NCBI GenBank assembly: GCA_030549495.1
Contig: JAUIRK010000936.1
Span: 124,001-188,000, forward strand
DNA length: 64,000 nucleotides
Reading direction: 5' to 3'
DNA from: Nectonema munidae
Taxonomy: Eukaryota > Nematomorpha > Nectonematoida > Nectonematidae
Below the pieces are notes generated by a model, which was given only the letters and a program-made list of their open reading frames with translations, was not told the DNA's origin and ran no database searches. Position 1 is the stretch's first letter. Every line of letters begins with the position of its first letter. Made by a program: the position numbers and the translations under genes. Shown piece by piece: positions 24,901 through 36,900 of this stretch.

Positions 24901-27900
24901 TTATTTTAGCGAAATTGACCAATAGCTGATATTTTGCGAATATATTAATCTGAAACTCCTGCACAGAAAAATAAGTATAACATATGAAGATAATTTTGAA
25001 AACATATGATTGCTCGCAAAAAAAACACTACGCGAATTTTTTTTAACTAATGGGTTAAAAATGATTACTTTAATATTTGGACGTTAACTCATGATTACCT
25101 AACAAATATATTTCTTATGGTATGAAAATTCACTTTGCAAAAAGTTTTTAAAATTTGTATAAAAATTACATGTCGAAAACTTTTTCGTGCTTAAAGAACT
25201 ATATCAAAACAATACAAAAAGAGGATTTCTATTTTATCATCAATGTGTTCATATTTATGATTATTAATAGTTTCAGAGAAAATATCTAGTGATTTGTACA
25301 TAATGGTTTATTTGTGCCTTCTCGATGAAAACACCCTACGGTACCTATACTATTACAGTATATATACTAGATACAGCGTTGTAATATGTTAAAATAGTAA
25401 GACAAAGTTTAGGCTTGCTCTCAATATTTCTAAATGTTTCAAAATAACAAGTATGTACAGTACTTCAAAAGTAGTACTATATATTTTTAGTGTTGCTTAT
25501 ATAAAAAGACATCTTAAAAATCTTTATGCTTTTTCTAAGGTGGAGAATAATACAAGTATGTTTTTTTATTTAGTACGAAAATGCAGATAATCCACTTGCT
25601 CACTACTTTGAAACGGGGGAAGAAATATTAAATCAAACTCAAGGTCTGTTTTTTCCACATGTCAAGTCCTTCTAAAATACTTTTATTTTTTTCCATTGCA
25701 GGTAAAGTGGATGTTGTAGTTGTTGGAGTTGGTACAGGGGGATCCATCACAGGTATTGCTCAGAAGATAAAAGAAAAACTTCCTTCTTGCAAGGTTTTTC
25801 TTTCGCTTTTTCCCAAATAATTTGCATCTCGAAACTTTAATGTATAACTTGGAAATATCATTTTGCCCAGAATATATTCATGATGGCAAACTTTTCTATA
25901 TTGAACACTTTGGCACTGAAATCTATGCAAGATTTAGCGGGCACTACTTAGACATCGGTTTGATGAAAGTTTGAAAATATTTTCGTGTATTGATTATTTC
26001 ATATAATTTTGACACTCCTTTTCAGCAATGTAAAAATTGCTTTAAGCTCGTTTCAAATTATACATAAGTATCGCGTATCCAATGTTAAGTTATGGAAAGT
26101 TATGGAAGCTTTAAGGTATATAAAAATTCATTAAAAAAACGATTAGTTTTCAAAAACCTTGTCCTGAAAATGTTATTGTAATCTAAACATCCGCAAACTT
26201 TAAAAAAGCGAAGTTTTTCTCGGAAAAATGAAGTTTATTCACGCACATTGTTTGAATCTTTGGAATCGTCACTTAGAAATCACACATGGGCAACCTACAG
26301 CCCACAAGGCCTTCTTCTTTGGCACGCAAAGACATTTGATGAGAATGAAGTAACCATAAAGTATCTGGAGAGCCATTAATACTTTATTTATACATATATA
26401 TATACAGGACCGTAGGCAGGGAGGGGCAAGCGGAAACTACATAAGAAGAACCCACTCTTTCCCTTCCCCCTTTCCTGCTAAAATTTTGAAATTAATAATA
26501 TTTCTAAAAGAATTAGTAAACTTTTTCATAAATTTACACTAACCTTAACACATCCCACTCTCTTTTCTACACATGACGGATGAAATAAATAATAATATAG
26601 AGATATAATGAGATATAGCGATTTCGGAACCCTGTTGCTAATATATTTTTGTTTTTAGAAACTCTTAAAAAAATTTCTGGCTACGCCTCCTCAATTTTGA
26701 GCTGCGGGCTGCATTCAAGTCCCCCAAGGATTTAGCGGGCCCCAATAAAGTTGCTTTCTATGGAAATTTTAAAAGGAAATTAGTAAATTGAAAATAGCTA
26801 TGTCCCATCCAATGTTTTTGGGCAAATATTATATTTTTTAAATTTTATCTGCAGTTATTTTGCATGATTAACTCTTTTTTAGATAATTTTCAATACATGT
26901 TCTGTTAAAACGTGATAAAATGTTCATGTCTTTGAGGTGATCTTTTGAAAAGTTTAAGAAAAATACTTTTAAATAAAAAAAAAAAATTTTAAAAGCAAGG
27001 AGGGCAACATAAAAAGAGTTCATGGGCCACATGTAGCCCGCTGCCCGCAGGTTGTCCACCCCTAGTGAATAAACTTTGCCTAGGTTAACTTCGCAATAAT
27101 CAAATATTGACTAACTTGGCTTTTTATTTATATCAGAGGTCTCAGACCTTATTATGTATCTAAATATAAAAATGGTAAAATACTGAATTTCCAAACAATA
27201 CTTTACATATATATTGAAAGTACCATTTCAAAATTCTACACAAAAATTGAGAACACCTAACTTTGAAATTGCTGTTTTATTTCATGGAAACAATTTGATT
27301 AGGTGTAATGTTTATGTAAATTTATAAAAATAATATTAATAAATAAAATATATGTATATCTCATAACCTGTACGGTTGAACGTGGGTAAACAACTTGATT
27401 GTTATCTCCAACCTGTCAGTTCATATTTTGCTAGATGTAAGATTTGATATACCTCATTCGGAGAGGCGTATTACCTATATTTTTACAATTTTTTCACGAT
27501 ATTAAATAATATATTTGTCAAATAACATGACAAATTTTTTTTTTTTTTGGGCCTCTTGGGGGGTTTTTTGGGGTTTTGAGGGGGTTTTATTCTTGGTTGT
27601 TGTTTTGGGTTTTATAATTCCCTTAAAAAAAAAGTAATCAAAATAAAATTCTGTAATCAAAGAATCGAAAAATATTCTCTAAAAATAAAGAAATATCAAA
27701 CTTTCTGTTCATATTTTGCTAGGTGTAAGATTTGATATACCTCATGCGATGTTACAAAAGTTATTATCTATATTTTTGCAATTTGCACGATTTAAAATAA
27801 TATATTTGTCAAATAATCAAAATAAAATTCTGTAATCAAAGAATCGAAAAATATTCTTTAAAAAATCAAATAATATTTATTCTTTTTAAATATATCGTTG

Positions 27901-30900
27901 GCTGCCGTTACTTTTAGTTTCCTATATGTATGATTTGATAAAGATGATTAGAGAAACTACGTTTATCTTTCTATTCTAAAAGTAACGGGAGCAAACGATA
28001 TATTTGAAAAGAATAAATATTTTTGGTTTTTAAACAAATTACATGAAAATGTGCAAGAATAAAGGAGTGAGTTTGTTAAAGCCCGGCATACGTTTTATAG
28101 TTAGGATTCGCATAAAAGGTGCGAAGAGATCAACTAACGTGCTTGCGAAAATGGAAGTGGAATTATACAATTAGATCATTTAATATGAGAATTCAAAGGG
28201 CAGATAGTTAACATAGAATAATCGATAATGTTTGTAATGTATTTGTTTTTCCTACCCTACATTTAATTTATCATGGTGCTTTTCTATGTCAAAAAAGTGA
28301 TCCTACTAATTTTGATCGTTTCTCAGCCCCAATAAGATTCAGAAAAGAGGGAAATGATGAATATTTCAAAAGGCATGTCAAATTGCCTTTTATTGTAGTA
28401 GTTATTGTTATTTTTATTGTAGTAGGAAGAAAGCTCTCTATCGAATAATTCTTCTTCCCTTATGTTTCATTTCGTATGTTTTTAAGATCGTAGGTGTCGA
28501 TCCTATTGGCTCTGTACTCGCCCTTCCTGAAACCCTAAATGGCGAAGGCGTTGGATTTTATGAAGTAGAAGGCATTGGCTATGACTTCATGCCTGACGTC
28601 CTGAACCGAGAAATTGTGGATAAATGGTACAAGACTGATGATGCCGAGTCTTTCTTGTATTCTCGTGAATTGATTCGCAAAGAAGGCTTGCTTTGTGGAG
28701 GAAGTTCTGGAGCTGCCATTTGCGCCGCTCTCCATGCTGCTAAAGACTTTTCGCTTACCAAAGAAAATCGATTAGTTGTGATTTTGCCTGATGGCCTTCG
28801 AAATTATATGTAAGAAAAATCCGTGAATTCTTTTACCATTTTAAAGAAACTACAGGTGTTTTATATAATAAAATCTGAAACCCTTAACGAGCTTTAACTG
28901 AATCTTGAGCTGTGGATCTGCATCTGAGATAAATAGATAAAATAAATATATTTATACACCCTTAAGCTTCATTTTTTCGTTGCTTAGATTCACATGAAAG
29001 CGAAAAAGATAAATCTTTGTGCGATATATAACCCATTCCTTTCTTGCTATGACAGCGTTTTTCAAACCTTTTTTACTGCGACCCATAGCAAGAACCACAG
29101 TTTGCATCGAGACCCATAATACTTAGGTGTAATAAGAAAAACTCTTATCACTAGGCTCATTTATTCAACATCGACTATTCATATGTCCTTTCTCTTGACC
29201 CATTTTATTTTTCACACGCCCCACTGAAGGGTCGGGACCCACAGTTTGAAAAACGCTGCTCTATGACATGCTCCTGGTACGCTAAACCAGCGTTTTTCAA
29301 CTGCGACACATAGCAAGAACCACAGTTTGCTTCGCTTCCCATAATACTTATTTGTAATAAGACAAACTCTGATCCCTATGTTCCATTATTTAGCATCGAT
29401 AATTTATATGTATTTTTTTATGATCTTCACATTGTTTTATTGATTTGTATGAATAAAATATTAATACTTTTAGATTTTCTTCACTTTGCTCTCCCTTGAT
29501 TTCCTTTCTTTTTGTCACGACCCATTTTATTTTTCACGCAACCTACTGAAGGGTCGGGAGTGACCCACAGTTTGAAAAACGCTGCGCTAAACTGTATACC
29601 TCTTTCACAAATTTCTCCAAAAGTAATAATAGAAAGTTTTTGTTTTCTATAATCCTTATGATAATGATGATGATGATCAATTTTCAATTATTCCCTAATA
29701 AACGTTTTTGTAGAATCCTTGTTTAATTAAAGCCAATTAATTGCTTCTGTTGTTTTTCCTTTAGAAAATTATATTTATTTCTTTTCCATCGAATTCCATT
29801 TTCTTTAAACTTATAAAATATCAGAATTTGCTCTTTTAGAAGAAAAAAAAACAAACCAAAAACACTTCCTATAGTTATTTCAAAGATGTGATGCCGACAT
29901 GTTATTTAAAATCATTCTAAAACACTTGTAATAATCAAAAGATAGGCCTATTACTCAATTCTTGACATCTTGTCAGTCTTTCATTCAATTAATTATAACA
30001 TTACCTATTTCATATCCTGTCACTCTTTCAAATCGAAATATTCTTAAAGTTTTTCTACTTTTATACCTGATACACCAATAGTACCAATAGCCTGATGATA
30101 CATGTGTTTTTCTTAAGAATTCTTGATATATTTCCCCTCAATGTGGATTATAAGAGGAGTATTTGGCCTAAAAGTGTTTTTATTTTTTCAAGTTCTGCTC
30201 TTCATTCAATTCATGACCTATTTATAGAGGGTTTTGCAAAAGTAATGGCTTTAAGATCAACTTCAGTTGCTTTTAATGCCGGTGCCACAATATGCCTTCT
30301 CCAGAATTTCCATCCAAAAAATATTCTATTTTTTAAATAATAGCAATTAACTATGTGATAGTTTTAGACGGAGAGATTTTTCAATGTATGTGAATAATAA
30401 AGGATTAAATCATTAATGATTTAGGCGAAAAATTCCCATCTAATTTTTAATTATTAAATCGCCTATGTTGCGCAAGTATAGTGTATTTTACTAAATTTTT
30501 TCTTCATCCAATTCTACAGAAACATAATTCCAAAAAATAAATGAGTTTTGATATGTTTATTTTTAATTTTTGGCTCGAAGAACACATCAATGATGAGTCG
30601 AACTCTTGAGAATTTGGAAAGTACAAAAATGGATTAATACTTTTTTTCTTTTCCAAAGGGTCTTCTTATACACACATATTTTGTACTTATTTCAATCAAA
30701 CTATTTCAAAACTAAACTCTTCGTATATTTTTATCCAATTGTTATGCATATATCCTGAAAATCATTTTCGTAACAACATTTAAAAATTTTAATTTTAACA
30801 ATAAATCTAAATTCATGTATAAACATATGTTGTCAAGAGAATAGCGTTTTTCTCAGCCAACTGATATTTGAGAGTGTAAGCACTTTTCATATATATAAAA

Positions 30901-33900
30901 AGGCATTTATTTTATAAATTTTTTTAAACATTTGAGAAACATAATTTTTAAGACTAAATGCGCTCAATTTTTCAATAGGATTTTATATATTTAAAGCGAA
31001 CGATTTTCATTTCTTTGTACACTTTAGTTTGTAGGTTGTTCGTAGTTTATAGTTTTAGTTTGTAGTTGACTTTTGTCACACTGGTCCTTAACGGCTTATA
31101 AATTTTTGCCCTTTATTGGCAAAATAGTTTCTATAATCATGACTGATAAAGTGTAGTAAGATTGCATAAGACAACTGCTGTATTTTCGCCCTAATTACTT
31201 TCTCATCTTGACTAATTAATTCAATATGTCGACAGTATTATTATACTTTAATTAGTTTTACTTTGATTCTTTGAAATCATAGAATTATTTTAATTAAAGC
31301 TTTATAATAAGTGTTATCTAAAATATTTTTGGATTTTATGTTCAATAATTGTTTTTTCCGTTATATCAAAATATTCCTTTTTTCCTTATTTTTAGTTATA
31401 CAGTTTTTCATTTGTTTTTAGGAGCAAGTTTCTTTCAGATGATTGGATGAAAGAAAGACATTTTTTGCCAATCTCCTGTGGAAATAATGCCAAGTTTTAC
31501 TTGATATATCATTTATCCTGTTTTTTTTATAAATTTACTAGAATATCCAAAATTTGGCGAATAATAATAGAAGGATAACTTTTTTCCATTTTTCATAAGG
31601 TTAATTTAATGTACTCACTAAAATAGAACCAAGCAAAGAACATTCAGAATTCATAGCCTTGTTTCGTCGCTTCCTATATTTAACGTGCTTGTTTTAGCTA
31701 GTGAAAACGTTATTTTTAAAAGATGTATATCACTTTGGTCCTTCCTTTTATATTCTCATCATTTTTACATTATACGCACACATAAGTGAAAAAATTATTA
31801 CAACAATTCCATAATGTTGATTCGAGTTTTGCTTTATAGACATTTTTATACAATATCAAACATTTTATTAAACCAATATTGCGAGTTTTGGTTCACATTT
31901 TAGAAAATTTAAGCATAAATTACTGTTGTAGGGTGCAGTTTGTTTTATTTATCTGATAAATTCTGAAACTTTTTTAGAGTCTTCAGTCTAAGATTTTTTA
32001 AAATGCGCCCCATGACAATTTAATATATTGCTACTGATTTTTTAATGCCTCAAAATTTTTATCCCGTGTGTGGCTTCAACGTGCGCGTATTTTGAAGTGC
32101 AGGAATTTTTAGAACAGGGGTTCCTAACCCTGGGGTCGCGACCCCAAATGAGGTCGCCAAGATCTGTCAACTCTTAATTCTAAGAGTTTTTAAGGATATA
32201 CAGTCACATATTGGTTGAGGGATAGTGGATAATTTCTTATCTATTTTGAAAAAAAGTACGAAGAAGAGAAACCGACAAAAATCATAAATCAATTTTAATT
32301 TTTCTATCTTTTAAAGAACGACATAGAGAGAGAAGAAGAAAAGCTGTCAAATAACCAATGATTTATTATCTTCGTGCTTTTCTCCACAATCTTACCCATT
32401 AGTATAACGCTATTTTCATTTTTAAATGAATTCCATCTTTTCTTCATTGTAATTTTTGGTAAGTTTTTTTAATATCTTTTATATAATTTGTCGATGTATG
32501 TGTGTATATAAGTGTATGAGTGTGCTATGCACACCAACCTCATGGATAGGAGTTTGGTGCTATTTCATTTCAGATTCTTTAGTCATGTCCAGAAAACGGG
32601 TGTACAATGAAGAATTTCTTAGCATTGGGTTTACGTGTCTGATCGATGATGGAACCGAAAAATCACAATGCGTTCTATGTTAGAAGGTGGTCAGCCACGA
32701 GTCGCTTAAGAAAATAATCTTAAGCGCCATCTCCTTGGAAAACACCGTAGAAAAAGATCGTAGAGACTGAAACGTCAGCCGTTAGATAACTCTATGCACA
32801 ATGGAGTGTATTCTGTTCAACAATCAACACTTGCAGCCACACACTATTGGAGAAAAGTTGGTAACGCCAGCAGCCCTTGTTATGGTTTGTACCATCCTTG
32901 GAGATGCTGCAGTGAAAAAATTGAAGCTATTTCGCTGTCAGATAACACGATCAAGAGATTTCGCGAGACATTAAGAACAGGTAGTGGCTGTAATCAAAGA
33001 GAGCGGAAAATTCAGCTTGTGTGCTCGGATGGAGCACCCGCAATGCACGTCAGGGTTTCACTACCAGAGTAAAACAAGTCAACCCCACACTAATAGCGAC
33101 TAATTGCCTGCCTCACAGAAAACCTTGCTTCTCGATAAATGTCACCTGAGCTTAACACTGTTATAGGTGTTATTTAAATAGTACATTTAATTAAATCATC
33201 AGCATTGAATTCAAGGCTTTTTATTTCAAAAGTGCTCTGATATTGGATCCGAATATGAACATCTGCTTTACTACTCTTCTGTCAGGGGGCTATCACGAGG
33301 AAAAGTGCTCCAGAGAGTGCTTTACATGCGTGCAGAGGTTGAAATCATCCTAAACTAGAAGAAACTTGTGAGTAGTTTGACAGGTAAATTTCTGGTGGAG
33401 AGCTGCATGAGAATACAAATGTTTGCAAACACCCTTCGTTATCCAAGCCGAGGATCTTTCAGAAGAAGAGTTTTCTATCCATAATCTTGAAAAAGAGTTT
33501 ATACACTCCTCTTTAATATTCTTTAGAGGAGCTTATGTTATGCTTGCAGTTGTTTTAGTACTAGAACATCTAAATTTGAAATGGCTTTTTTGACCATGGA
33601 TTTCAATAACTAATGAAAAGCAATAAGGATGGATAAAGGCTTTATTACATGCGATGAGTAGTGATCACTCTCTCTCCCTGCTCCGATAAGGAAGGCTGAA
33701 ACAAATATAATCGGCATAACCTGTTCTATTCATTCAATTTTAGATCTTGCTTGTCAGCCTATTTTCGTCAAAACCGTAACTATTTGATTTTTTCCAAAAG
33801 TATTATATATTTTTTTAATTTAAAATGCCATCACTGGCATAACAAAACTGCTGATTCTTTGCTAAATCGCATGAATTTATCAGGCTCTTCAGAGAAATAC

Positions 33901-36900
33901 ATGATGAGTCTTTGGAAAGCTATAAATCTCTAAAGTATGTGTCTTTACGGTCATGTGAAAAATATGTTATAGCCGAAAGCGTTATTCAGGTGATTAAAGA
34001 TTAAATAAAAGAAGCTTGAATGTATCAGTGCAAGCAAACATAATAGTAGACAAAGAATCATTATCAGTTGGATTTCGCCTTGACTCTATAATATACTAGT
34101 AATTTTGTTCGCTTCTTGAGCTAGAAGTTAGTAATACGATCACAATTACAAAAAAAGGTTATTTAGCTTGATAAAATCCCTGAAGTTATCCGCTGTTATG
34201 TTGCGATTGGTACCTAACTGTGGAAGTATAATGTCTAGTAATAATGATGGTGTGTTCATTGGATATAAATTTCTTTATAATAAATTTTGAAAATGCTAAT
34301 AAAAAAAGTTCCCCACCCCTCCCCTTATATTTTGAGGATGTGCACCCCTGGTCTAAATTATCATTGATTTATAGAATGATAAAATTGGATCAAATTGATT
34401 TTTCTGTGATTAAAAAAATACGAAAATTATATTTTCTATCTAGGGCTACTTCAAAGATTTAATATATTTCAAGGATTCTGTGAAAGTAAAAACGCTGAGA
34501 AATGCTGCTCTATGTGTTAATGAGTAAGCTGAGTTTTCAACTTTATTTTGATTTGCAACATGCACCAATGTGAGGATTAACAGCAACGCGTCGTTGGAAC
34601 GCAGGGATTCATTTTTGTGCGTGATGACGTAGACGTTACTTGCTCTTTTTCAAATTTCTATTGCAGTGGTTCTTAATCAGGGAGGAATTTCCCCTAAGGG
34701 GAATTTTAACAGCTGCTAAGAGTGAAGGAAATATTTGAAACTACAAACCCACGGAGATAAAACTATCAATATAATAAAAATCAAACAGCATTTTTATTTG
34801 CTATTAAATGTGCATAAGCCCACTATAAAGATATTATATGTAAGGGTATATCTACTAGGTTTGCATCTAGTGTTCTTGATAGAGCACTAATTTGGAAGAA
34901 ATGGGAACATTTTCGGCATTATATTAGCATTATTTTGTAGATAAAGTTTGATAAAACTTTTTTACATTCAAATTTTTATGCAGATAATTTTGAAAAGGAG
35001 GATGGAGCATAAAATTTTGACAAATGATAAAAGGAGGCACTGGGAGTAAAAAGATTTTGAACAACTGTTCTGGTGCATGGTTTTTCAACTAAAAATATTT
35101 AATTTACATAATACACTCGAAAGAATCTTTTTTCATTTAAAAATGGAGTCCTAGTGTTAGTATATAGATTTTTTCTAAAAAAATTAAAAGAAAATTATTT
35201 GATTGGCTTTTTTGAGTATTATTAAAATGCGCAAATATTTTTAAAAATCTTTGGGTGTGAATTTTCACAAATTGGAATTTTTCACCTCATGCTTCAATAA
35301 AAACGCCAATTTTCTCATATAAATTTTTAGAAGAGAATCAACGATAATTGTAATTATCATTACTTATAAATTTTCTCCTCTAGTTAAAACATTTTTTGAA
35401 TTAAACTTATTTGAAGCTAGATTAAGATTGTCTAGACCAGGGGTGCTCAGCGGGTACGAAGTTCTACATTTAAATACAAGAAGTGTCTTAACTTTCGTTT
35501 TTAAACAAATATCAAATTAGTCAAAAATATTTACTAAAATTTTATTCTATTTTATTTTATTTTGCTTTGTTCAAACTACAAATACTAACTTATTTGAGTG
35601 ACATTTTCAGCCGTATGAATGACCTCAGTGTTTCTATACAAGGGAAAAATATAAATATATTAGAATGTAGTGAACAATTAAATGCTTTCAAAGAAAAGTT
35701 ACATCTCTGTCGTCGACGAGTTGGAAAGGGTAATCTTTTGAAATCACTCGAAGAAATGACCGATGAAGATGAGTCCCAAATTCCAAGTGTTCGAGAAGAA
35801 ATTGGTAACCATTTGGAAATATTATCCAAGTCATTTGGTGTGCCGGTTTTTTACCCTGGTTTTCTTCCTCTGAAGAATTCAAAGGTTTTTACGGTTAGGT
35901 AGTGCTCTAGCGACGCGATTCTACATTGTTAGTAATCAAGCTATCACTAGACAATAAGTTTGTTTCCCAAATTGGGAGCGTTCGCGTTAGGATTGTATCT
36001 TTCACTCAGTTGTATTTATATATTGTCACATAAATTCTTGTAAAATAATATATATAACAAGGTATAGCTATTCTTTTGTAACAAGGGCCGATAGGTGTTT
36101 AGTGGGATGGAAAGTCCAGTTAGACTTGGACTCAGCATTCCGGGCGGGCCACGATATCCGAAAGGATGGGTGCGAACGCCACAAAACAACTTAATTAATT
36201 AATTAAAAAGTCATTTGGTGGATCTTTTGAAGGGGGAAATCTAGAAGCCTCTGAAAAATGGATAATAAATCCATATTCTTTTAATTTGGATTATATGCCG
36301 GATGATGAAACGCTGAAAGATGATCTTATTGAATTGCGCACAAACCGTGTTTTTGAAATGCAGTTTGAAAGCAAAACTTTGGAACAATATTGGTGCTCGA
36401 CAATGGAGATGTTTCCAAGACTTTGTAAAAAAGCACTAAGTATGCTTATTCCACTTGTGACAACTTACTTGTGCGAGTCCGGATTTAGTACCCTTTTGTC
36501 AATAAAGACTAAATCTAGAAATCGCTTGAGTGCACAAGCAGATATGCGAATTGCTATCAGTAGCAAAGTACCACGTTTTGAGAAACTCATATGCAAAAAA
36601 CAGGAGCAAAAGAGTCATATTAAATTTGAGGTGGATTTTGTATAAAATTATTAAGCTTTTTAAAAGAGAATAAAAAATTTAACTATTTTTTAAAATACAA
36701 GTTGTTTGGATGCAGATTGTTTCATTTTAATTTCATTTTTGTTAATTCCGTACATCATGAAAAATAATTATGCAAATTTTTGTCGTTTTTTTATTTCAAC
36801 TTTTCTCTTAAATAAATTTGTAAATTTTCATTACATAAACTGTAAGGGGTGCAAAAAAAATTTTTTTTAGGGGTAAAGAAGCGTTAAAAAGGTTGTGAAC

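Larger units (their letters stand above)
25794..28486. other. CBS intron with an old hAT element and duplicated segments
   Basis: Holds a degenerate hAT element (26283-27065), a tandem duplication interrupted by a G/T tract (27414-27870), and an inverted repeat (27873-28021). No host coding sequence seen. Confidence 0.55.
28810..31421. other. CBS intron with two adjacent hAT MITEs
   Basis: Apart from the MITEs at 29053-29258 and 29288-29584 the intron is AT-rich. A plus-strand frame at 30095-30340 has no recognised domain and I do not consider it a gene. Confidence 0.5.

Noticed and set aside
30095-30340. Plus-strand 81-codon frame in a CBS intron
   Set aside because: No splice context, domain or family similarity; likely chance or an old repeat.
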